A stretch of 10,054 nucleotides of DNA from Alkalinema sp. CAN_BIN05 (GCA_026786325.1 JAJAYH010000148.1:1-10054); one strand, 5' to 3'. Positions 1-5,837 are shown, numbered from the stretch's first letter. The notes: generated from the sequence alone by a model not told the origin. Numbers and translations: made by a program.

Positions 1-1906
1 AATACGATCCATTCCATAGTTTATCCTGGTAAACCGATCGGGCCTGTCTGATCCATTGTTCAAATAAACTAATATCTTCATTTAGAATACGTCCGATCGC
101 ACAAGCCGCCTCCAAAGCCGCAATCCAAAGCCCACCGCAATAAGCACTCACCCCCTTCAATCGCCAATCATCAAAGGTTTGATCCGGAGCACCACTGTTC
201 TCAGGAATACCATCATTATCGAGATCAAATGCTTTTGTATAATGCAATGTTTCAACAACAGCCGCCCAGCATTCGATTAAAAAGTCCCGATCGGTTGCGC
301 CCGTCAGTAAATAATCGCGGTACACCTGCAATACAAAATCAGAACTCAGATCTTTCCACAAATTACAATCTTGATAACTCGTGTAATTCGTCTTTTCCCA
401 AACATGCTCATTCGGCGCACCTAAATCATGGGGCGTTGCACCACGAACTTTACGCAAAGCATCTGGACTTTCCTGACCGATCGTCGCATAGTAACCAATT
501 TTACGAGTCCGATCGTCCTGTTTTGGAATCGCTCGTGCAAACGCTAAAATTATAGATTTTTCAAGCTTTTGCCACAACATCAACAATCCAAACGATCCAT
601 ACAAACGAACATCAAGACTCTCATACCAGCGATAGTCAATACATTCTAAAACTGCAAATTGACCAATTGGATCATCTTCACTCGCCGCACTCCACAACGC
701 ACAACCCTGCGTCAAATCATACAACTCATTCATCAACGCCATCTTGAACCAATCTGGCAAATCAGCCCGGTCTAAAATCGGCGCTTGCCATGCTTCAATT
801 TGTTCACGCCAAAGACTATGACGTTTTAATCCTTGTTTTGCAATCGTCCAAGCATTGTTTCCCGATCGACCAAAGAAATCCGTATAGCGTTTAAAATATG
901 TCACGTCCTGAGCGAATTCCATAACAGGGAAATCCCAGGCAAGAATGAATGGAATTTGTTTAGTCTTACCCGGACGAATGGTGAACTTGATTGCGATCGC
1001 CCCCCCAATACGTTCAGTTTCAGCGGCTAGCGTTTCATCATCAAGATTATTTAATGTTCCATCTTGGGAAAACGATCGCCACAAATCATTCCCACTACCC
1101 GCAGCATTCCATCTCGTGTTGTAAGTTGTTTCATGCAACGGATTCAGTAATGTTGCTATTGACCATTCACCGTCACCTTCTTCTGGGTTGTCAATATTGT
1201 TTCTAGTATTGCCCATCACAATACCAATCTTACTTTCATCACCAATCAACTGATTGAAATTACCACTGCTTTTTTTAATACGCGGCACATAGTCATAAAA
1301 CGGACTACCATCATCCCGCACTTGAATATCGGGCGATTTTGCTGTATTCAAAAACCACCCCGCCAGATTTTCCCAGCTCATCATAATGCTGAGGGTAATC
1401 GGTTCATCGGTCGGATTATGAACGGTCCAAAGAAAGTTTGCGATCGGATAACTTGTTTCCTGATAATTATTAGCAATAATTGGCGAAAATTGTTCACAAG
1501 TAATTTGTGCTTTGAATACCTTTTGATATTCATACCAACTTCTAGGATAGAGCGCTGAATAGATTCCCGATCGTTCTGGATACCATTGCCAAGCGTCTAA
1601 GCTGCCATCTTCTGGGCCTTGAGTTGCCAGTGCATAGGCTTGAGTTTGGCCTGCCGATTCTTCAAAAATACTGAATTGACAACCCGCAAAATTCTCAAAA
1701 GTATGTTCACCACCGTCAATATGCCACAGATTAAACTGCCCATGGGACGATCGCCCAATGCACCCCGCCCCAAAACCACCCAATGGCGCACCATGCCAGG
1801 GACCATCATCAAGATTACTGGGATAGCGAACAATATAAGGTTGATCCCAGCCTTGCCCTAATTCTCGCGACCAGGCACTTTGGGGAATCTCAGTGGCATT
1901 TTGCAT
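1..1906 (-). CDS. GH116 family glycoside hydrolase (glucosylceramidase/beta-glucosidase-like), 5' part, runs off left edge
   Basis: Seen: an uninterrupted reading frame of 635 codons from ATG at 1906-1904 to the left edge, with no frameshift; an in-frame TAA at 1933-1931 blocks any upstream ATG. No clear Shine-Dalgarno precedes it. The N-terminal motif PLGGFGAGCIGR (about residues 42-53) is typical of the GH116 N-terminal beta domain. The (alpha/alpha)6 catalytic domain follows: the nucleophile is probably Glu421 in LECIDYRWYESLDVRLYGS and the acid/base Asp575 in PDQTFDDW, followed by SAYCGGLW. Their spacing (154) is close to that in human GBA2 and the Thermoanaerobacterium enzyme. Family knowledge: retaining enzymes that cleave beta-glucosides, including glucosylceramide. 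No signal peptide is visible, so it is probably cytosolic. Family length is about 800 residues, so the last 150-200 are missing. Substrate is unknown; a plain beta-glucosidase or xylosidase role is possible. It lies just beyond the rplL terminator and is probably transcribed separately. Confidence 0.9.
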   Translation of the reverse strand, partial: MQNATEIPQSAWSRELGQGWDQPYIVRYPSNLDDGPWHGAPLGGFGAGCIGRSSHGQFNLWHIDGGEHTFENFAGCQFSIFEESAGQTQAYALATQGPEDGSLDAWQWYPERSGIYSALYPRSWYEYQKVFKAQITCEQFSPIIANNYQETSYPIANFLWTVHNPTDEPITLSIMMSWENLAGWFLNTAKSPDIQVRDDGSPFYDYVPRIKKSSGNFNQLIGDESKIGIVMGNTRNNIDNPEEGDGEWSIATLLNPLHETTYNTRWNAAGSGNDLWRSFSQDGTLNNLDDETLAAETERIGGAIAIKFTIRPGKTKQIPFILAWDFPVMEFAQDVTYFKRYTDFFGRSGNNAWTIAKQGLKRHSLWREQIEAWQAPILDRADLPDWFKMALMNELYDLTQGCALWSAASEDDPIGQFAVLECIDYRWYESLDVRLYGSFGLLMLWQKLEKSIILAFARAIPKQDDRTRKIGYYATIGQESPDALRKVRGATPHDLGAPNEHVWEKTNYTSYQDCNLWKDLSSDFVLQVYRDYLLTGATDRDFLIECWAAVVETLHYTKAFDLDNDGIPENSGAPDQTFDDWRLKGVSAYCGGLWIAALEAACAIGRILNEDISLFEQWIRQARSVYQDKLWNGSY

Positions 1907-1950
1907 GGGTATTGGAAAGATATATCGGATTTAAGAATACAGGAAAAGAG

Positions 1951-1983
1951 GAATATTCATAGTGTCGATCTCTATGAATATTC
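1951..1983. repeat. 12-bp perfect inverted repeat upstream of the GH116 gene
   Basis: Arms at 1951-1962 (gaatattcatag) and 1972-1983 (ctatgaatattc) are perfectly complementary around a 9-base spacer. The element sits between the rplL terminator and the GH116 start, 45 bases before its ATG. On the minus strand it comes after the T-run of the rplL terminator and is followed only by a weak pyrimidine stretch. It could be a second-line terminator hairpin or an AT-rich operator for the GH116 gene; the sequence does not decide. Confidence 0.6.
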
Positions 1984-2014
1984 AAAAAAAAGGAACATCC
2001 CGAAAGACATTCCT
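1984..2014 (-). terminator. rho-independent terminator of the rplJ-rplL transcript
   Basis: Read on the minus strand, AGGAATGTC (2014-2006) pairs with GATGTTCCT (1999-1991) across the loop TTTCGG; the 9-bp stem includes two G-U wobbles. A run of T follows directly (1991-1984, eight T including the last stem base). It lies 44 bases after the rplL stop codon, the expected place for the operon's end. Confidence 0.85.
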
Positions 2015-2058
2015 AGTTTTGATATTAGATCAAAAATTTAAATCAATAAGTTCGTAAA

Positions 2059-2436
2059 CTATTTGATTTCAACCTTACCGCCGATATCTTCGATCTGCTT
2101 CTTAATCGCTTCAGCATCAGCCTTAGAAACTGCTGCCTTAATTGCCTTAGGTGCTGCTTCAACAAGATCCTTCGCTTCTTTCAGACCCAATCCAGTGATT
2201 TCACGGACTGCCTTCAAGATAGTGATTTTCTTATCAGCAGGCACTTCAGTTAAGATCGCATCAAATTCGGTCTTCTCTTCAACCGCTTCTGCTGCTGCGC
2301 CGCCGCCCATCATCATGACAGGTGCTGCTGCTGCTGCACTAACGTCGAAAGTTTCTTCGATGCCTTTTTTCAGTTCAACCAACTCAAGAGCAGTTAAGCC
2401 CTTCATGATTTCGATAACTTCAGCAACCTTAGACAT
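2059..2436 (-). CDS. rplL: 50S ribosomal protein L7/L12
   Basis: 125-residue multi-copy stalk protein that recruits translation GTPases to the large subunit. Residues 1-32 (MSKVAEVIEIMKGLTALEL...) form the N-terminal dimerisation domain that binds L10. Residues about 33-53 are the flexible Ala/Gly/Met-rich hinge. Residues about 54-125 are the globular C-terminal domain, with KTEFDAIL and the helix KEAKDLVE that contacts elongation factors. The start is ATG at 2436 because AGGAG stands 8 bases before it and the family begins here; an in-frame extension of 11 codons upstream is not credible. It lies 97 bases after rplJ, with a tetraloop hairpin in the gap, and is followed by an intrinsic terminator. 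The motif AACGAGA on the plus strand (TCTCGTT in the mRNA) lies 20 bases before the ATG, as before rplA. Confidence 0.98.
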   Translation of the reverse strand: MSKVAEVIEIMKGLTALELVELKKGIEETFDVSAAAAAPVMMMGGGAAAEAVEEKTEFDAILTEVPADKKITILKAVREITGLGLKEAKDLVEAAPKAIKAAVSKADAEAIKKQIEDIGGKVEIK

Positions 2437-2455
2437 GGATATTCTCCTGAGTAAT

Positions 2456-2475
2456 AAACGAGATTTCACAATCTC
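2456..2475 (-). promoter_or_regulatory. RNA hairpin with GUGA loop plus TCTCGTT motif before the rplL ribosome binding site
   Basis: In the mRNA, GAGATT (2475-2470) and AATCTC (2465-2460) form a perfect 6-bp stem closed by GTGA, which fits the stable GNRA tetraloop class. Its 3' arm runs into TCTCGTT, followed by the AGGAG of rplL. The position suggests an mRNA stability, processing or initiation element; that role is inference. Confidence 0.5.
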
Positions 2476-2533
2476 AAAATGTTCAGTTTGGAAGGGTACG
2501 ATTCACATCGCAACGCCTTCAATTCAGCAGCTC

Positions 2534-3061
2534 TTAAGCAGCCTGTTTGTCGGCCACAGCTTGAACGGCACGAGCAACCCCAGTCGGGATTTCTTGAACC
2601 AGAACGGCAATATTGGAGACAATGCTGTTGACAGCACCAGCAATCTGCGAGTAAAGCTGTTCCTTGGATGGCAGATCTGCAACATCCTTGAACTGAGCTT
2701 CCGTCAGCAGTTTGCCATCCATGACAGCACCAATGACTTCCGTCTTTTTGGTAGCTTTCTGGAATTCTTGGTATGCCTTAACAGCACCACCGACATCTTC
2801 TTGAACCAGAATGAATGCTGCGGAGTCCTTTAGAAGGCTTTCCATTGCAGTCCATTTTTCGTTCCCTTCGATCGCCTTGCCCATGAAGGTGTTTTTGGTG
2901 ACTTTACACACCGCACCTTTGGCACGTAGACGGGTCCGAAGATCTGTGATTTCACCCACAGTCAGACCGCGATAGTTAATCGCGAAGGCAAAGGTTGCGG
3001 TTTCAAGAGAGTTCTTGAGTCCAGCGACGATTTGCTTCTTATTTTCGAGTGTTCTACCCAT
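2534..3061 (-). CDS. rplJ: 50S ribosomal protein L10
   Basis: 175-residue stalk base protein that anchors L12 dimers to 23S rRNA. The N-terminal domain (about residues 1-125) carries the family pattern, including NYRGLTVGEITDLRTRLR and the K-x-T-K-NTFMGKA stretch. The C-terminal helix (LPSKEQLYSQ... to the end, 46 residues) holds the L12-binding modules; it is about 9 residues longer than the E. coli helix as I recall it, which suggests three L12 dimers. The ATG at 3061 has a strong AGGAGGTGA ribosome binding site about 10 bases upstream. It is preceded by a 324-base structured leader with an attenuator, and rplL follows after 97 bases, so the stalk proteins are probably co-regulated, with L10(L12) as the likely autoregulator. 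Confidence 0.97.
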   Translation of the reverse strand: MGRTLENKKQIVAGLKNSLETATFAFAINYRGLTVGEITDLRTRLRAKGAVCKVTKNTFMGKAIEGNEKWTAMESLLKDSAAFILVQEDVGGAVKAYQEFQKATKKTEVIGAVMDGKLLTEAQFKDVADLPSKEQLYSQIAGAVNSIVSNIAVLVQEIPTGVARAVQAVADKQAA

Positions 3062-3130
3062 TCGACCATCACCTCCTGGCTTGGGGTCTAGACGTTAAAA
3101 CCGTTCTCTTACTGGTCAAAAACAAGAACC

Positions 3131-3168
3131 CAAAAACAAAGCCTCGGTCTGTTCTAGACACGAGGTTT
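3131..3168 (-). terminator. attenuator terminator ahead of rplJ
   Basis: On the minus strand, CCTCG (3165-3161), one bulged base, and GTCT (3159-3156) pair with AGAC and CGAGG (3150-3142) around the loop AGAAC. Three more A-T pairs can form beyond a single mismatch. The tail CTTTGTTTTTG (3141-3131) is the release tract. It lies 70 bases before the rplJ start and so would abort rplJL transcription when formed. Confidence 0.75.
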
Positions 3169-3216
3169 TACATTCAAAACGCACTCTTTCAATGAATCGG
3201 AGCGTCTCAAACCTCG
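3161..3216 (-). promoter_or_regulatory. antiterminator stem competing with the rplJL attenuator
   Basis: CGAGGTTT (3216-3209 in transcript order) is perfectly complementary to AAACCTCG (3168-3161). The second arm contains CCTCG, which is also the 5' arm of the downstream terminator (3165-3161), so the two structures cannot coexist. A 40-base loop separates the arms. Confidence 0.7.
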
Positions 3217-3291
3217 GTAGGATTTAAAAACCTACTGTCTGTGGCTTGCTATTCAATTGAAGAGAATGGTTCGACTAATCTTTTGCCTCAA

Positions 3292-3357
3292 TGGGACTAT
3301 TAATAGCTTGAAACTCCGAGAAGTTTTACAGCCGGATTTCATTACACCATAGTCCCA
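3292..3357 (-). promoter_or_regulatory. candidate L10(L12)-binding stem in the rplJ leader
   Basis: TGGGACTAT (3357-3349) pairs perfectly with ATAGTCCCA (3300-3292), 9 bp, enclosing 48 bases. Inside, GCT (3332-3330) and AGC (3308-3306) flank an inner stem AAACT/AGTTT (3326-3322 with 3315-3311), leaving an asymmetric internal loop. A hairpin with internal loops shortly after rplA is where L10 leaders carry the protein-binding site. That this is the binding site is inference from position and shape. Confidence 0.55.
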
Positions 3358-3385
3358 GTGAAAACACAAGAGTTAATCGTTAGAA

Positions 3386-4099
3386 TTAGCTTTCAATAGA
3401 CTTAATGTCACGAAGCGCACTGATATCGACTTCGATCGCAGGACCCATGGTCGATGAGATATAAAGCGTACGCCAGTAACGGCCCTTGGCACCCGATGGA
3501 CGGTTCCGTTCAATGCTGTCTTGCAAGGTCTTCAAGTTAACGAGAAGATCTTCAGCAGAGAAAGCAGACTTGCCAAATAGAACGTGAACAATTCCGGTTT
3601 TGTCGGCTTTGTACTCGATTTTCCCGGCTTTGAATTCAGCGATCGCTTGAACCAAGTCTGTCGCGACGGTTCCAGCTTTCGGAGAAGGCATCAAACCACG
3701 GGGACCAAGAACACGACCAAGCTTTGCCACTTGTGGCATCACATCAGGCGTTGCGATCAATAGATCGAAATCCATCCGGCCCTTTTGAATTTCTTCAATC
3801 AATTCTTCCGAACCCGCAATGTCTGCACCAGCGGCGGTTGCTTCTGCGACTTTCTCACCCCGTGCGATGACCGCGACTCGAATGGTTTGTCCAGTGCCTT
3901 TAGGTAACGCAACAGTTGTCCGTAACTGTTGGTCGTTATACTTCGGATCGATTCCGAGACGAACATGAGCTTCCGCTGATTCAGCAAATTTTGCTGTAGC
4001 CGTTTCCTTCAGCAATTGAATTGCTTCGAGCGGAGCATAAATCCGATCTTCTACTTTGGACTGTAACTCGCGTGTCCGCTTTGAAAGCTTTCTAGTCAT
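3386..4099 (-). CDS. rplA: 50S ribosomal protein L1
   Basis: 237-residue protein of the L1 stalk, which binds 23S rRNA near the E site and in many bacteria also represses its own rplKA mRNA. The start MTRKLSKRTREL (ATG at 4099) has AGGAG 7 bases upstream; an in-frame TTG at 4120 adds seven residues but has no ribosome binding site. Family landmarks include DLLIATPDVMPQVAKLGRVLGPRGLMPSPKAGTV-type core, GKIEYKADKTGIVH and, near the C-terminus, the GRYWRTLYISSTMGPAIEVD segment. Length is normal for the family. It follows rplK by 97 bases; just after the rplK stop a small AGAAAA/TTTTCT hairpin (4194-4178) without a T tract is present. The mRNA motif TCTCGTT lies 20 bases before the ATG. Confidence 0.97.
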   Translation of the reverse strand: MTRKLSKRTRELQSKVEDRIYAPLEAIQLLKETATAKFAESAEAHVRLGIDPKYNDQQLRTTVALPKGTGQTIRVAVIARGEKVAEATAAGADIAGSEELIEEIQKGRMDFDLLIATPDVMPQVAKLGRVLGPRGLMPSPKAGTVATDLVQAIAEFKAGKIEYKADKTGIVHVLFGKSAFSAEDLLVNLKTLQDSIERNRPSGAKGRYWRTLYISSTMGPAIEVDISALRDIKSIES

Positions 4100-4118
4100 T
4101 GTCTTACTCCTGGGGTGC

Positions 4119-4128
4119 AAACGAGATT
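4119..4128 (-). promoter_or_regulatory. copy of the AATCTCGTTT motif before rplA
   Basis: The mRNA sequence AATCTCGTTT (4128-4119) is identical to that before rplL (2465-2456). In both cases it begins to precede the gene at the same distance, 19 bases separating it from the ATG, with AGGAG in between. Function unknown. Confidence 0.45.
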
Positions 4129-4196
4129 CCTCTCTTCCCCTAAAATTTACGGTGTAGGTGAAATTCAGCGAACCAGTAGAAAAGTGTATTTTCTGA

Positions 4197-4622
4197 CTAG
4201 TCGTTGATGGTTACGCCCATGTTTTTCGCAGTTCCAGCGATAATCTTCATTGCGCCTTCGATATCGATCGCATTCAAGTCAGGCATTTTAACCTTTGCGA
4301 TGTCTTCGAGTTGAGCGCGGGAGATTGATCCAACTTTCTTAGTGTTGGGTTCACCGGATCCGCTTTCGATTCCGGCAGCTTTTGCAATCAACTTAGACGC
4401 TGGAGGCGTTTTCAGAATGAATGTAAAGCTACGATCTTCATAGACAGAGATTTCAACAGGCACAACCATTCCGGCTTGGTCGGAGGTGCGTGCGTTGTAC
4501 TCTTTGCAGAACATCATGATGTTCACACCATGTTGACCCAATGCAGGACCAATGGGGGGTGCTGGGTTCGCTTTGCCCGCATTAATTGCGAGCTTAATCA
4601 TTGCTACGACTTTCTTGGCCAT
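4197..4622 (-). CDS. rplK: 50S ribosomal protein L11
   Basis: 141 residues, the usual length. L11 binds the GTPase-associated region of 23S rRNA at the stalk base. The N-terminal domain contains AGKANPAPPIGPALGQHGVN, the proline-rich loop that forms the thiostrepton-sensitive site with rRNA. The C-terminal RNA-binding domain holds TPPASKLIAKAAGI, GSISRAQLEDIAK and GTAKNMGV. The ATG at 4622 gives the exact family N-terminus MAKKVVAMIKL. The ribosome binding site is weak (GTGAG about 13 bases upstream). It starts 51 bases after nusG in the same operon. A TCTCGTT copy (4653-4647) lies 24 bases before the ATG. Confidence 0.98.
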   Translation of the reverse strand: MAKKVVAMIKLAINAGKANPAPPIGPALGQHGVNIMMFCKEYNARTSDQAGMVVPVEISVYEDRSFTFILKTPPASKLIAKAAGIESGSGEPNTKKVGSISRAQLEDIAKVKMPDLNAIDIEGAMKIIAGTAKNMGVTIND

Positions 4623-4646
4623 CGATCGAACTACTCACTAGCTAAT

Positions 4647-4653
4647 AACGAGA
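4647..4653 (-). promoter_or_regulatory. copy of the TCTCGTT motif before rplK
   Basis: Seven bases, TCTCGTT in the mRNA, shared with the rplA and rplL upstream regions; 24 bases separate it from the rplK ATG. After it comes ATTA, as in the rplL copy (TCTCGTTTATTA). Function unknown. Confidence 0.4.
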
Positions 4654-4673
4654 CTCAAGCAATGGCAAAACCA

Positions 4674-5339
4674 CTACTCAATCTTTTGAACTTGAACGAT
4701 TTCTAACTCCACAGGAGTTTCCCGTCCGAAAATTGAGAGTAGTGCTTTCAGTTTGTTCCGTTCAGCACTGACTTCCACAACTTCCCCTTCAAATTCCTTA
4801 AAGGGTCCAGACAGAACCATAATTTTATCACCTGTTGCCAGGTTAATTTTACGAACTGGTTCTTGCTCTTGAGTCCGTTTAAAGATGCGCTCCACTTCCG
4901 AATGGGCCAAAGGCATGGGTTTCACATGACCACGACCTCGCCCATAACGACGTTTCTGCTCAGATCCCACAAAGTTGATGACGTGAGGCGTATTTTTAAT
5001 CACCTGCCAAGCATCATCATCCATAATCATGCGAATCAAGACATAACCTGGAAAAACCTTTTCACTGCCTTCTTTCTGCTTTCCATCTTTCTGATGCCTC
5101 ACAATAGGAGTCTCTGGAATCTGCACATCCAAAATTCGATTAGATACATCTAGTGTCTGGATGCGTTGATCTAAGCTCATCTTAACGCGCTTCTCACAAC
5201 CCGACGCGACCTGAACGGCATACCATCGGGACTGCTTCAGGAGAGACTTCCGATTGTACTCATCCTCTCCAAGCACTTCAAGATCAACTAGATCTCTTGG
5301 ATCCATTTCTTGCGATTCTTCTTCAGCGGTGTAAGTCAT
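4674..5339 (-). CDS. nusG: transcription termination/antitermination factor NusG
   Basis: Binds the RNA polymerase clamp, modulates pausing and couples transcription to translation or Rho. Counting from ATG at 5339 it has 221 residues: an acidic N-terminal extension (about 1-36) that I associate with cyanobacterial NusG, the NGN domain starting at RWYAVQVASGCEKRV (from residue 38) with VFPGYVLIRM, and the KOW domain from about residue 168 (GDKIMVLSGPFKEFEGEV). ATG 5339 is preferred because it overlaps the secE stop as ATGA, which favours translational coupling; an in-frame ATG at 5366 would add nine residues and lie inside secE. The ribosome binding site is poor, consistent with coupling. A basic insertion (QKDGKQKEG) lies before the VFPGY motif. 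Confidence 0.96.
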   Translation of the reverse strand: MTYTAEEESQEMDPRDLVDLEVLGEDEYNRKSLLKQSRWYAVQVASGCEKRVKMSLDQRIQTLDVSNRILDVQIPETPIVRHQKDGKQKEGSEKVFPGYVLIRMIMDDDAWQVIKNTPHVINFVGSEQKRRYGRGRGHVKPMPLAHSEVERIFKRTQEQEPVRKINLATGDKIMVLSGPFKEFEGEVVEVSAERNKLKALLSIFGRETPVELEIVQVQKIE

Positions 5340-5593
5340 GAGGGGAATACCTGCGTTTGTGCCCATACAAACAATTGATCCAAAAAGTAGACCAGCGTTG
5401 CAGACAGTGCGACCATCGCAATCACCGCGATCGATTCACTAATCAATTGCTGGCGACTGGGCCAACTGACCTGACTAAGCTCTTTTTTTGTTTCCTGAAA
5501 AAATACATTTGGATTTAACGATGCCTTAACTGGATCTTTCCCTTTAAGAGCGATCGCATCCGGTTCTACGCGGGAGGTCTCTTCGTCTGCCAT
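5336..5593 (-). CDS. secE: preprotein translocase subunit SecE
   Basis: 85-residue single-span subunit of the SecYEG channel. The hallmark amphipathic segment KKELSQVSWPSRQQL (residues 36-50) is followed by one membrane helix (about 51-72, SIAVIAMVALSATLVYFLDQLF). Residues 1-30 are a hydrophilic cytoplasmic extension. This is the short, one-helix form typical of most bacteria other than enterobacteria. The stop overlaps the nusG start by four bases. GGTGA lies a few bases before the ATG at 5593. It follows tRNA-Trp, with a strong 17-bp hairpin between them. Confidence 0.96.
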   Translation of the reverse strand: MADEETSRVEPDAIALKGKDPVKASLNPNVFFQETKKELSQVSWPSRQQLISESIAVIAMVALSATLVYFLDQLFVWAQTQVFPS

Positions 5594-5645
5594 TGGTAAT
5601 CACCATGCTAATTCTACAGTCGATCAATCTCTAACTCCCTTCAGA

Positions 5646-5694
5646 AAAGATAGGTACGGTCTGACCCTGTAACCAGGAGACCATACCTATCTTT
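5646..5694 (-). terminator. long hairpin between tRNA-Trp and secE, possible terminator or processing stem
   Basis: Arms 5646-5662 and 5678-5694 form a 17-bp stem with one wobble. Inside, after a 3-base bulge, CCTG/CAGG adds 4 bp closed by a tetraloop. In minus-strand reading the 3' arm ends in CTTTTCTG, a short and imperfect T tract. It could terminate part of the tRNA transcripts before secE, or be a cleavage site that separates tRNA from mRNA. Confidence 0.65.
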
Positions 5695-5704
5695 AGGAGC
5701 TTAA

Positions 5705-5810
5705 ATGAAGCAATTCAACGCGCCCTGAAGGACTTGAACCCTCGACATCAGGTTTTGGAGACCTGCGTTCTACCAACTGAACTAAGGACGCATGTTATGA
5801 ACTGCTTCAT
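5705..5810. repeat. 13-bp inverted repeat bracketing tRNA-Trp
   Basis: Arms at 5705-5717 (atgaagcaattca) and 5798-5810 (tgaactgcttcat) pair over all 13 positions with one wobble in RNA, enclosing the tRNA gene. The upstream arm overlaps the presumed -10 box and start point, so the full stem would form only in transcripts that start further upstream. Confidence 0.6.
5719..5791 (-). tRNA. trnW: tRNA-Trp (anticodon CCA)
   Basis: A complete 73-base cloverleaf. Acceptor GCGTCCT pairs with AGGGCGC (one G-U); D arm GTTC/GAAC; anticodon stem CAGGT/ACCTG with loop CTCCAAA, giving anticodon CCA; T arm GAGGG/CCTTC with loop TTCAAGT; discriminator base G, as usual for bacterial tRNA-Trp. The 3' CCA is not encoded. 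Its place directly before secE-nusG is the conserved arrangement. Confidence 0.97.
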
Positions 5811-5837
5811 TATAACCCGGTTTTGTCTTTAGTGTAA
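5809..5837 (-). promoter_or_regulatory. promoter of the tRNA-Trp/secE/nusG/rpl operon
   Basis: A consensus -10 box TATAAT (5814-5809) lies 17 bases before the mature tRNA 5' end, which predicts a start near 5802 and a leader of about 10 bases. At 17-base spacing upstream the -35 hexamer is TTACAC, a poor match. The -35 and spacer region lie inside the hairpin that follows rplS. Confidence 0.6.

Larger units (their letters stand above)
3062..3385 (-). promoter_or_regulatory. rplJL mRNA leader (L10-leader-like), no gene
   Basis: This 324-base stretch between rplA and rplJ has no convincing coding frame. Read on the minus strand it contains, in order: a long-range stem (3357-3349 with 3300-3292), a short hairpin (3235-3231 with 3221-3217), a competing antiterminator stem (3216-3209 with 3168-3161), a terminator-like hairpin with T-rich tail (3165-3131), and the rplJ ribosome binding site. 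This layout matches the known L10 leader strategy of Firmicutes, where L10(L12) binding favours early termination. I found no clear internal promoter. Confidence 0.75.

Noticed and set aside
229..1861. Several short plus-strand frames and one minus-strand frame at 1597-1833
   Set aside because: All lie within the GH116 gene, which is continuous in its own frame over 635 codons with family motifs.
2437..2469. Eleven-residue extension of rplL
   Set aside because: It would contain the obvious AGGAG ribosome binding site and the upstream hairpin; the family starts at MSK.
2063..2833. 256-codon open frame on the plus strand across rplL and rplJ
   Set aside because: It is antisense to two certain ribosomal genes, crosses their spacer, and its translation resembles no family; the codon bias of the real genes keeps the frame open.
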